This document shows, in pieces, positions 39,701 to 52,900 of a DNA stretch of 64,000 nt (positions are counted from its first letter, which is position 1; each line of letters begins with the position of its first letter). The translations under genes and the position numbers were made by a program. Under the pieces are notes generated by a model. That model saw only the letters and a program-made list of their open reading frames with translations. It had not been told where the DNA came from and searched no databases. This DNA comes from Thysanoteuthis rhombus (taxonomy: Eukaryota > Mollusca > Cephalopoda > Oegopsida > Thysanoteuthidae): NCBI GenBank assembly GCA_963457665.1, contig OY735207.1:54250779-54314778 (forward strand), given 5' to 3'.

Positions 39701-42700
39701 AACCGCAGATCAAAAGCTTAAATGTCTTATTATTTTTCAGGAGAACCTATCGTCACTCATGGCTACTCCACACACTCCCCATACAGTCACCCTGAAAGCT
39801 TCGAAGCCACAGAAGAATGTAAGTTATCAGTGACTAAAATTAGAATATTTTTCTTTTTGATAAATGCTCTTTGTTCTACATAAGATACAAGTGGATAAAA
39901 TCTCACCTTTTGCAAAAGTCATTCATATATATATATATATATATGATATTAGAACCGATAACATCTGTATTTCGTGTTCTAGATAATTAGTAGAGAATGG
40001 TTGAGAATGCAAAACTCATACTTATTGACTATTCTTACACACATTTGATCCGAATATTAGTTATTGCTCAAAAACAGAAAAAAATACCAAAATAAAACAA
40101 TCCGTGCCTGTCGTCTTCAATGAAAACCTGCTTAAATGAAAAATTGCTGCTTAAATTTATATATGTAAGCTTATTTATTGAAATAGCTGTTTGTATATGT
40201 GATTTAGTGACAAAAATTGGAATGGGCGGGACACTTAACGAGGAAGAAGGATAGCAGATGATGCAAAAGGTTAGTCAATTGGTGCATGTATTGCAAATAC
40301 AGTAGAATACCTGACATGAGATGAGATAGGGGTTTGCCGGTAAGACATGCCAGGGCTTAGCGCAGTCCCGGTCGGCATCGATGAAGTTGGGAATGGCCTT
40401 TGTCCAGCAGTGGATTTATGATTATGATTTATTATTATCTGAACTGCTTAGATGTTTCCATGTGAATGGAACACAAACTATTTCCGAAATAACCATTGTC
40501 CTCAAAATGTATTTCGTGAAGTATATTTGATCAATAAATGTTGTTCTTATAGACTTATTTTTATTGCAATGCTTCTTTCAGATTGACAGGATAATGTTCT
40601 TGAGATTTCTCTCGTTATAATCGGGTCGTTTGTTTATTAGGTGTTCAGAAAAGTAAAACACACATGAAAATAGAAAAAAAAAATGACCTTTTGATAATTT
40701 TATTGTTTGGCCAAGTAATTTGATTACGTGATTAGATCAGATCAATAGGAGTTGGAAAGATTATGAAATAACCGAGTTGGATCCAGCAGTGTGAGCCAGA
40801 GGGTCCGAATGGAGAAAAAAATTCTTAGAAATAAATACAAAAGAAATTTCAAACGTCAAAACCAAGAAATGTATGATCAAGCATTTTAAAAATACATTTG
40901 AATTGTAGCTTTTTTGCACTAAAATTGATTATTTTTCACTTTACTTTTTTAGTCAAGAAATTTCCCACAAAACCAATGATTATACAATTATAAATAATAA
41001 ACCTGCTGACTACTTACATAAAAAAAACAAGTTTTTGCTTTCAAGGTTAATTTATGATTACTTGGGATTGTTTGAGTTTTTTTATTCATGAATTTCTTTA
41101 ACTAGATATATTTTGTTAACGTCTTTAATTGTACCTTGTACTAGCAGGGATTGGGGTCTTGACCCCCAAGATCCTCCTCACTTTGGATCCACGCCAGGTA
41201 TCAATATTAAAAGGAATAGCCATATCTGAATCGCAAATTCACAAGCAAAGCCCAAGATTGCAAGGGAGGCAACTCTTTTGGTGTATCATCTAGGGAGTAT
41301 GTTTGTAAGAATTATGTCCCTTGAATCATGAGGCAAACTAAAAAAAATTTCGTTCTAAGAGCCTCACCATGAAGCAGTGGTTCGCAGACTTGTCTCACCG
41401 ACCATTATTACTGCGTCGTGGGTTCGATCTTCATTGGGTCTCACTTATATAAGTCTGATCTAACCTTTGTTCATACTAATAATTCTGAGTTTTAATTAAC
41501 GGAAAATAATTTCTCAATGATAGTTGCATAGAACCGAGTTCAAAGTGAATTTTTTCCAATATTGCAAAAAGGAAAAAATATTTGACTCCTATTCTATTCT
41601 CCTTGAAATAGATTGTCGATGTCTCAAAGTCACAATGTATTATACTAATGTATTTTCTGTTTGTTTTCTCTTTAATTATTTTTGTCTTAATTTTTCTAAA
41701 TGAACATTTCAAAATGGAAATAAATTTCAATTCTAAATGAAAAATAACATAACATGGTCAATATTTTCGGTTGGATCAGTGAGTGAATTCTTAGCATTTG
41801 GTTCTTGGGGGGGTATGACAGATTCATGAGTTTCCCAAGGACGGCGCAATGTGAACTTAGAATCTCAGCTAGAGTTTAACCTCGGCTCGCCGATTCCATT
41901 TTCTGTGCCGGTAACTGTTACACCACTCGCACTTTCTCTTAGGTGTTACTTGCTTATAAAAAATGAATTAAGCGAGAGGAAAAAAAAAAACAAAAAAATA
42001 AAAAACATCTGTGCTGAAAATATTTTCTACGTGATGAACAAGGAAGGCAGCTGTTTTACACATTTACGGACTGATGATTATTCTATAGTTTGTAGGCTTT
42101 TTATTTTTAGATCAAAATTTTCTCCCTGCTGATTATCAGACGTCGTGACGTAACCAACTATTTTCACATCTGAATTTGTTATTCTCTTATGTATTTGGGC
42201 TGGCATGAAATTCCTATCCGAACTTGGTCTGTTTGGTTGAAAAGCAGCGGCATCAAGTAGTTACCTTGTAAATAGGTAGATATCATCTTGTTTTCGCTGA
42301 CTCAGTAGTTAGTAGCCAGTCCCACCTGATACAGCCTAAATCTTCCCTGTCATTCCTTCTGAAGCTTTCCTCCTCCGAAAACGAAAGATAAAAAGATGAA
42401 TCATCGTTTCCATAGCGATCTCGACTCTTCTTTTAGCAGCTCCGTAACAACACAAAAGACAGTTAAGGTCTCTTCTTCATCGGTAAGCCTGATATATATA
42501 TATATGTTTATATATTATATCTTTTTTTCTTTTTCATGTACGGAAAATAAAGATTCACCTTCGATGTAAATGAAATTCGGCCATTTGTAAGATAAATTAT
42601 TGACATTAAGATGCATTATCTATTTGTGCAAATAATTCAATCCCAGTATGCTTTAATTTAACCGTATTGATATGAATATTTTCCAGATTAAAACTACTTT

Positions 42701-45700
42701 TTAGTCTTGGTTTAACGATAAAAATAATGTAAAATAGTGTGAAATAGATAAAAATGGTAATCGATTGTCTTTTCAACTCGAAGACCTTCAAGCATTGTTT
42801 CTCGATAATTTTATTCATAGAAAAGTTATGAAAGTTCTATTTCTAAAATATTCTTAGCAGTTCAGAAAATTATCTAATGCTATAGAATACTTTTCACAAA
42901 ACTCTGTTGCCAGTTTCTTTGATACACACACACACATATATATATATGCGTGCACTTTTTCTCCTCCACTCACAAATACTCTCACTCCAGTGATACAACG
43001 GTCGCTCTGGTCCAAATAGAATTTTTTTGCACTTGCAACTTGCAAGTTAGAGTACGCGGAAGATCATCTAAATTGCATTTTGATTAGTTTTTGTCAAAAA
43101 TGAAAATTATGAAAAAGTCTACTTGTTGTTTGACAGAAATACGTTTTGAATCTAAATGAAAACTATGACAAAACGACGTCGATTTGTTTGTAAATGGCGA
43201 TGGAAACCACATGAATATTAATATTTTTATGTGTGTTCACAATTATTGGTTGCACTGCTGGATTTTGACTTGATGAGGCCCTAATCTAGATAATGCCCAG
43301 AGCCTCTTATTAAAAATGTTATATGTTAATGACTTTTGAATTCTGAATTTTTTGAGGCCCACGCAGATTGCCCTAGGCTGTAGTCTCTTTGGCTTATACC
43401 TAAATCTGGTATTGTTTAATTGTGATCTATAGTAATGATAATGACTTTTGCAAACGGTTCGCTTAAACTTATGAAAAATTTCCACTGAGTTTTATCCAGT
43501 GGCGTAGTGCTTTAAAGAGTAAGGGAACTCGGGGCTGCCCCCTCTCCAGGTTGTGGGTGCTTTATGGGATAAATATCTGAACATATACTGGCCATCTTTT
43601 CTTATCAGTGTATTGTTCAAATGAGAAAATTTTAGTATTATGTTGATAGTGAGGAGGTGCCGTGTCCCCTTCTAAAAAAAGCAAGGGAACACCGTTCCCA
43701 CAGCACTACACCACTGGTTTTATTCTATCAATTTAGAAAAAAAAAAGCAAGAGATGATGATGACTGGAACTTGTAATCCTTTTCAGCCGGTCCTCCCTAA
43801 CTACAGTTGGAGAGCTATCCGTGATGTGGATGGCTATACTACGCCAGTAAATCTGATGTCATGGCAGGTTTGTTGCTCGTCAACTTTAGATATCACTGTT
43901 AAGCCCATTGCTCACTGCCTCTTGTCCACGCAGAAAACGACCAACGATTCGCTAATCTTTGTGTCTAAAGATTATCCTGCTTTACTGCTTAGAAAAAAAA
44001 CATCCATGCTGAACAGGTGACCGGGAAAAAGTAATAACTTTGGTTTCTGGGTAGGAAAAAGTATTAACTATCTAATAAACTATCTAGTAATAAAATCATA
44101 TCTCATCTTTGGCATACCATTTTAGTTGGGGATGCAAGTACTATATAATTCAATATTGCTTCATGATCCTCAGAGAAATGGGCGCCGAAAATCATTTACC
44201 TTAACCTCTAAGAGACTTTGAAAGGCAAAAGTCCTGCACGGATTTCCGCAAAATAATATTTTTAATATATTTTATCGTCAGCATTTACTTTATAAAAATG
44301 TCACTTCTTTTATTGAAATGTTCTTTTATCATTACAATAAATCAAATCAGATGAAATATTAATTTTATAATACTTTTGATATATTTTTAATGTTTTTTAT
44401 TGTCAGCATTTACTTCATTAGAATACCACTTATTTCATTAAGATAGTTTTATCATTACTATGAAATATATGAATACTATAAATTGATTAAAATATTACTT
44501 TTTAAAAACTGACTTTTTCCCAGCTTGAAACCAAACTTATGACATTTTCTATAGATTTTTCCTACTGCACACTTAGCGTACATTTTCCCGCCTATAATCG
44601 TCTGAAGATGATTCTGCTTCACTGCATAGAAAAGGCCTCCATATTAAACAGACACTAGAAACGCCTTTTTAGCCTAATGCATGTTAAATGCCCCCAGGGG
44701 CGGATCCAGGATTTTGATCAAGTGGGATCAATTTTTTTTCTCTGGCTCCATTAGACAATGGATATGATACATTTTTGTTTTTGAGATTGATTCATGTTCA
44801 CTTGGGATTATTTGTTTGTTTTAAGTTTTTTCACTTGTGAAAATTATTTTATCACGAAATTTTTCAAATTCTAATTGGGCTCTCCCCGCGTAAGGTGGGT
44901 GGGCAGACCCCATCTGGATCCGCTCCTGGCCTCTAATATTGATGTGTTTATTCCAATACAGCTTCACAGCACAACGACTGAGAGGAGAAGGAGTTTGAGA
45001 AGGTCGATTACTTTTACTGATAAATCTTTGTAATTTGTAACAGATAAGCTAGCACTCGAGCACCTTGGCTGTGTTCTAGCAAGGCCCCCTGACTTTGCCC
45101 CACCTTCTTTGAATAGAATGAAGTGACAATGTGTCACAGTGACTTACTGCTATCGTAGCATTAATTTATAATGTACTGCGTGTATAAAATATATGCAAAA
45201 GTAGTTTACACACAAATTACATTTTGTACACTCAATAAAACTATTTTTTTATCACATTCGGGACCATACTTCCCTCTGAGCTGCGCGTCTCCATACACAT
45301 TTTGCAACCAGAACAATTAATGTACGCGCAAAAGTTCCCAAATTCTGTATTTAGCTTACGGAGTTTTCATTGAAAAAAATGTTGATTTACTATGTCAAAT
45401 TTAAAAGTGCGCGCATATTTTGTCAGAGGAAAAAAGTTGGCACAACATAAGATTTTGGTGCTAAGTGACAACTAAAAGTTAGAGGAGACATTGTCTCCAT
45501 TTCCGAGGACCAAGGCTTAAGCATACATATCCTAATGGTTAATCCACCACTTTTTTGCAAATACAGATAACAAATCAATCTTGAAAGTAACGATTGTTTT
45601 TCGATTCTTTATTTAAAGCGACTAAATTGCAAAATGATAACGAAGGAAATCATTATTCTTAAAAATAAACATCCAGTATCTATAAATCTTTTTATACAGG

Positions 45701-48700
45701 GTTTTCGTTTTTAATACGTAGATTCCTTGACTGATCTGATTGATAAAATTTGATTTCTAGTATTATACTGAAAAAAAATGGCAATTATGAACGCGGGTTT
45801 TAATCGCTGCATTATTCTCTTTTATAAAAGCAAAATGTCGATTTAAAATGATTTCTTCTTCATGATTTTAAATAAGCTGCTCAAATAACTTTTGCAATAT
45901 TCATACAATATGGCCTACAAGTATGTTTTCATTCATTTTATTAAGAAATAAATTGATTTATACTTTCTTTGATGATAAAAAAATCAGTTTTTCTCGACTT
46001 GAAACAATTCATTGCAGATGCCTTTCAGGAAATTGATGATAATAAAGATCTTTATTGGTCAATCTGTGCCACGGTAGGAGATTGACAACAAAAATGAATG
46101 CACAATGATGGGAAACAAGTTGAAAAAGTTGTATGATTTTAACCTTTAGCAATCTGCATTCTTTTTCAAGGGCGTCAAGATTCTGCGCACTTAATAACTT
46201 TGAGAGCCTGTAACTTGTGTCCGTTCATATAACTGAAATTTACATGAAATTTTTATGCCAGTACAACCGTGAAATTCAGACATTATCGTTCGGTGATCAA
46301 TCATCTGGAGTGGTTCTTTTTGTTCTGCAAACAGCCATCTATTGAATGCTAAAGGTTAAATAAACCCTTGTTTTATTTTTTCAAGTTGTATACATCGAGA
46401 AAATAATTATTTTATTATTCAATAAAACACATTTAAAAAATGTTTTAGTTCGCACTTAATTTGGAGCCACTTGGTAGATTTGATATCAGCAAAAATTTTG
46501 AATTCTATCGAACAATAATTTATTGTATGAAAAACAATTGCTTCTGATTGAGGCTATTCAGACTATATTTTCTTATTCCTTCACCTCTTTTTCGGGGGGT
46601 GAAAATGAAGATTTTTGTTTGTCACTTTGTGTTTATTAGTCTCACCTATTCGATTTGTAGAGGAAAGAATAATTCATGAAATGTAGTTCCTTTCAGAATT
46701 TATGAGTTTGGATTTTAACAATGCGACAACAGAAAAGATCTTCGTATCTTGTGGTGAGAATAAGTGTACAAAAAAATGCATGATTTTAGATTTTCTCTGT
46801 AGTTGAGAGCACAAATATTGAATGAATTTGTTTAATAGAAAAAAAAACGTTTATGGAAAGGCTTCCTTAGACTTAGTTCGTAGAATTTTAGCATTCTTTT
46901 TTTCTTTTTGTTAATCAAAAAAAAATATTGTCGGAATCGATGCATGCCTAAATATACAACATATTTACGGAAATAATTGTAGATAGTTTCTTTTATAAAT
47001 AAAATTTACAGGTTTCCTCTGCTACCCAAAAGTAGAGCGTTCCCACAAAAACCTTTCCTAAAGCGATTATCATTAATTGGAAATGTTTTTTAGTTTTCCC
47101 ACGCCCCCCAAATTGGTAATGGTATATCTGGCTGAGTCGTTGGATGCTGGGGTGGTTGGAGGTGTACAGGAAACGGAGGTGTTGGGGGGAGAGGAAGTGA
47201 GTGCGCACTGCTTCTACAATGGCTCGCTGCAAAACATGCTGAATGCTTTCTTTTTTTTTTTTTTTTTTTTTGCTATTCACCCTTCTTACGCGAAAAGGTC
47301 GCATAAAGCGAAATTCCGAAAAGCAGAGGAGACCTGTTTATATATTTGTATACACGTAAATCAATTGTTGAAAATATGAAATAGGTTTTGTTCTGGAGAA
47401 ATGATTAACACTTGAATTAACTAATTTCTATCAGTAAGAAACGAATCATATACTATCGATATTTAAATGAACGAAAGAAACTTTGTTAGCGTCAAATTGA
47501 TTTCAAACAATGAAATGGTTTGAAAAAAAATCATTTTCATTCTTACAAATAAATTAATTTCTCTTGGCATTATTATAAGTTTAAACTATCAATTATTTAA
47601 AAATATTACATGAAAACAAGTAACAAAGTGTAATATTTCTCTTTTTGGCTAATAATTGATGAAATATCTTTGAAAATGAATTTTGTACTTAATTACCAAT
47701 CTGTTGATAAACTGTTTTTGTTTTTTTTGTTTATTCCAGAAATGTTTGATTATTTTTGTCTGAAAATTATTTGTACTCGATGCCGAATTTAACATTGATG
47801 AGTCCTTTATGGATCAATTAGTGAATCCCCATTTCAAACAAACACTGAAAAACACTGAAAATAATTATTTTTGAGACATATTTCTGGGGGGTCCTGAAAA
47901 TCTAGGGACCCAATATAGCTGCACTATTTGTATTGCCTCAAGGACGACCATGTATTTAGTTAACACAAATGTCTGTTCTAAGTTGTAGAAAGTAGTTGGG
48001 TTGTTGAACCAAAGTGCTTCTTGCCTTTGTCAGGTCTATGCCCTTGGTTTGGGAAGATAGCAATTTCTATTTTGGCTTCAGTTCTCCCCTGTTAACGCAC
48101 AGAGTTGTTGGAAGACGAAAGGAACCAGGCCGCTTGCCAAAGATATCAAATATCATCTACCCTTGTTGTAGCACAGATGTTGCTCTAAATAATATCAGCA
48201 TCAAACGTTTTAAGGAAGAATTTGAGGAAGAAGAAAGATCAATCTCGTACTATGCAAGTTATTTTCTGTATAATGCGTATAGACAGCTTCCTCGTGGCTT
48301 ACTTTTACTAAAAGGTCACGGTTATTTATAAATTTTTTTTTTTTTGTCAGAAGAGGGCCTGTAACATTTTCGTGTGTAGAATCACTACCCAACGCTACCT
48401 TGTTAACAATCAACCAGCCGCTTCTTACTTGTAAAACCCCTTCCCACATTCTGCAATGTTTTCAGTTGTTTCCTTCCTATTTGAGACAAATTCCATGCGA
48501 CTGCATAAGTATCTTTCAATTTGTTATGTTTACTCGTTTACCCATGCCGTCAGAAATTGGCGGAAACATCTAAGTAATTTTGCAATTGCATTGTTCTTGT
48601 AAAATATCAATCATTATGCTGCTCTGCATTTTTTTGGTATGTGTTCAATACTTGCAGAATATTGACCTAAACTGTATGTAAAATTGATTGAATAATTACG

Positions 48701-49873
48701 GAGTTTTATTTATAAATTTCAACATATAATAAAATTCTATTTCTATGACGTCATCAGGAGAGTCAACTACATAAAGCTGGGCGAAATATCTCTCATCACT
48801 ATTATTTTTCCTTCGTATAAATATAGAAGAAAATTGCATGCACACAATATCTTACTTCCGTTGTGAAGCAAAAAATACGAGAAGGTATTCATTTGTAATT
48901 ATATTATCAGATAGTTTCATGATTTTAGAAAATGATTACGAACGGTACGTACTCTGAACAGAGAAATTATTTAAAAACTGACACTCTGCCAAAGGTAATG
49001 ATTGAAATCGGGAGAGAATATTCCGTTTTTTACTTTCACTGTTAAAACGAATTCTAATCTGAATACATTAAACTGACTGAAATAAGCAGACGGCAAATAG
49101 TGATCAGAAATGAATAATGATAGCTAATATTTCAACAGTCGGTATATAACTCTACTATGTCGTGCATAGAATAGAACGTACAGAAAGCGAGAGAAAGATT
49201 AGACCTTTGAACTTTGAAACTGTCTTTTATAAAAGGAAAAAAATCTGTATGAATTCAAGGTATACCACTAAAGTACTGTGCACATAATAACCTATGTTTT
49301 TATGCTTTACGAGACTGAATAGTATTTTATTAATCCACGAGTTTTCACAGCACCCCACAAAATTAGAGAAAAAAAAGAAACATTTATCTGATTATGATTG
49401 AATCGCGAATAATCAAATTTAGATCGAAACCAGCAGAATTTGAAGACCGGCTGTACGTAATTACTTTCATTTTTTTTTAAATTACCTGATTTATTCAGCT
49501 GGTAAGTTTGGAAAAAAGGGTAGAGAGGGGTTCGTAGGATTTGACAACGGCTGTCTTCCTTCTACTTCTGAAGTTTTTCTGTATGATGAAAAACCGACAA
49601 AATCTTGTTAAAAATAATGTTATTGTAAAAAATATTTGTCATTCATGAGAGAAATGATTGACAAGAGCCTGGGTATTAAAATTAGTTGTTTCCAATGTTT
49701 ATAACCGAAGATTCATCAGAGAGTAACCTCTGGTGACCTTGAATTACCACCAAGGTTAGCCTATGAGGGAAGTCGATTTTTATTGATTCTCCATACCAAA
49801 TATGCCAATTATTAGGTCAATAGGCTTTGTAGTTTTAGCGGAGAAGAGGCACAGATGAACGAAAGGCTCTAAT

Positions 49874-49911
<38 letters not shown>

Positions 49912-52900
49912 CGGGGGGAGAGATAAATGATATCAGGGCAAGTGCTGAAACACATTTTTTAGAAACAATTTATCCTTACTTTACCAATATAATTTGCAGG
50001 CTGTCAGTCTGACATAACCAACAAAAGGAGAGGAAGGTGGTAATACAATCACAAAATCCTATTCCGCTTTCTGTGTGTTCGTCAGTTTCTGATAATATAA
50101 CTGCTACAACCGCTGCTACTGTGGCTGATATGTCGATTTCGTTTTTCTACCTAAAATGAATACATCAGTTTTAGTTAACAATACCCAGACACAGCTTTAG
50201 GTATAGAGTTGATAAAGCAACGGTTATTTACATGTTAAGATTAAAATCTTTTCAGACAAATATTTTGGTCAATGTTAATTTTAGAATGATATTTATGGCT
50301 AATGGATCGACTTCTTAGTCCGTGGAGCTCGATTTTAGGAAGTGTCAAAGACAAAATGGCAATTGTATTTCTCGAGAAATACGTCTTCCTTGTGATATAT
50401 TCAATTCAATGGAAATTGAATGTATCACAAGGGAGAATTTTTTCCGTGAAATACAATTGCCATTTTGTCTTTTAGTGTATGGTGTTGGCCGAGGCTTGCG
50501 CCCACAGAGCGCTTTCCTGTTTGAATTTGGTCCCGTTTGTTACAACATCTCTTATTTTGTATTAATATTTTCGGTGTTCTTATTTCAGTACCGACTGGAC
50601 AGTCGTCTCGACCCTGAGGATTTGATTTCCAAACCATCCAGTTATGGAAAGATGCGAGATCAAGTACGTGATGTTCAGGACAAGCTGGACCGCCACCGGC
50701 AATTAATGGACAGGTACACTGACACAGATTTCGATGTCGCTCATGAGGTTGATCCACTCGCGTATAAGAAGAACGCTGATTTGGGAGAACGGATAACCCA
50801 GTAGGTTATTCCATCGTTGCGTTTAGTGACATTTTTTTTATATATTCTTTTCCAATTCCCCCCCTGCACTGGCGTTTTTTTATCACTGAATTTTTATACA
50901 GAAACTGTCAATTATTTTATTATGTTAATTTTATCAGATGGAGTGTTTTAATCCACTATTATTCATTTTTGACAATTATTTTCTTACATCGTAATTTTTT
51001 AGTAGTTCTTCTATCATAACTCAACTTGGATCGTCAGTCTACTGCAGTGAGTGAACAGTGCTAATCGGGAATAAACAATAAGTTTCCGGATTCCTGTCTC
51101 TCTCACCAGTCATTTCCATTTAGAACAAAAATCTTAAGTATCAGTTACTGATGTGCCTTGCTGTATGGTGAAGGTAGGCAAGCTAATCTAGCTGACCATT
51201 ACAACTGTATAGCGAGATCCTAACTGGATGTCCACAGTTGTAGCTTTATGCCGTTTTATTATGTGGAAGGCTCAGTTACTTATTTTCCCATTTGCTCAGC
51301 ACGGCACAAGAACAAATGGGGACAGGAAGATTGTGTTCCTCCAATCTTCCAAGTGAGGGTTTGCATGCCTTGAAAATCAGCATCTGATATTCTGTTTTTC
51401 TACCCAGGCTGGAACTCAAATCACTGTCACCGATGGCAAATACGCAATTAAGTTCCTTGGTTTACGATCAACATTCAATCATACCGATTCAAGTTTTTTC
51501 TAAAATGCCCATTATTTTTGATAATTCGTAATAAAGATTATAGACATCAATTTTGAAACATTTTTATACGTTGAAAGCTCATGTAAATATAAGAATATAA
51601 TATAATAAGCCGTATCACACTTAAGAAAACTTAATGTTTGAGCTTTACGCTCTTGAATAAATATTTTGCCAGTAACTTTTGCCTGCATGGAATTGATGTC
51701 CGCTGAGCACTGAATTTGTTGATTTTCAAATAAGAGAACTTTATGGAAAAAGCAAATTGCAAAAAACATTTACGTATATCCCAAACCCCCATCACCGACG
51801 CTTTGACAAGACCAAATCCGTTGTGCATGCTGATATTCCTGTGTGTTTGATTGATTTTCAATAATTTTCCACCTTTTGAGCTGAGGCAGATTTTCCAAAG
51901 AGAAACTATCGGAATTTAATGATATTAATTGTCATTACCGGAACACGCTTTTTGCACTGCAACCAACAGAAAAAATATATATGCGTCCATTATTACTGAA
52001 TAGATACATTACTTCAGAACAATTACTTATCTTATTTATGCAAGCAAGTGTGTATACGCACACATGCATATGTGGGATTCAGCTTCAAAGATAGCATCAA
52101 ACTAAAATACGTTGTGCTGAGGGATCACCAAGGTCGGATAATTGTGTGTAATTCGTGAAATCCAAGTTCATTCTGGTCACATCAGATTACATTAATATTT
52201 CTCTCAAAGGGTGATCCAACAGGTCACAGGGTTGTATAGTTATTCATAGTTGAGAAATCAATGCTACATCTTGGTTGGAATTGAAAGTTTGCGAATACAG
52301 AATTGAGTATTTGTTTTCTTTTTGTTTTTGCATTTCAAGGAGAACAGAATGAGATCGAAATGGATATCAATCGCCCGTTCATACAAATCGTCTCCCCTTT
52401 TTGGTTATTCGTTCTCCAAATCAGCAAGAGTCGAGTTGAGCCTTACTACTGTATTTGACGGCATATAAAACACACCTTTTCCTCTCCCCCCAAAATGGCT
52501 CAAAAGATTAACGTAACCTTCGTTGTCTAACTCAATATTGACTAGAAGTTGAGGAATTAAAAAGATGGTTGATAAGCGAGAGGAGTTCAGGAAGTGCATT
52601 TCGTCTTTACCATTCAATTGCAGGAAGTGATGAAGGGTAATAATTATTCATTGCAAGATAAAAGCCCTGGGTCACAGATAGAACTGAGTTGCCATCAATT
52701 ACAATAAAATAGAAATTCTATTGAGTTAGCTACAGAAATACCTGTCATTCGCCGTTAGTGGTTTAATATTCCCTGCTGAATAGAATGAAGGGGTCGTATA
52801 TGCCATCAAATACAGTAATTTCAAGGAAGCAGGAGAATTCTGCTTTGTATTCATTCAGTTGTCATTGTTTTATTGTCGAGTAAATGTCGTCCTTTCAATT

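Larger units (their letters stand above)
39819..42395 (+). other. Intron 6
   Basis: It contains a diverged hAT-like element end (about 41150-41205), a tRNA-like SINE sequence with B box GGGTTCGATCTTC (about 41418), a reverse SINE family 1 copy (41848-41942), and near 40370-40430 a stretch ending GCCTTTGTCCAGCAGTGGA that looks like the tail of a retroposon. Confidence 0.55.
43868..50588 (+). other. Intron 8
   Basis: It contains the inverted-repeat element at 44030-44545, a hAT-like MITE (44695-44928), the candidate exon at 44962, a family C repeat (47120-47335), a reverse copy of element D (49680-49875), a TA/GA microsatellite (49873-49910) and a hairpin (50347-50473). A 105-codon open frame at 48014-48331 has no recognised family. 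45250-46980 and 48460-49670 show nothing I can name. Confidence 0.6.

Noticed and set aside
44519..44660. Acceptor TTTTTCCCAG followed by a 45-codon phase 0 opening
   Set aside because: Lies on the right end of an inverted-repeat element and resembles 43880-44020; treated as repeat sequence.
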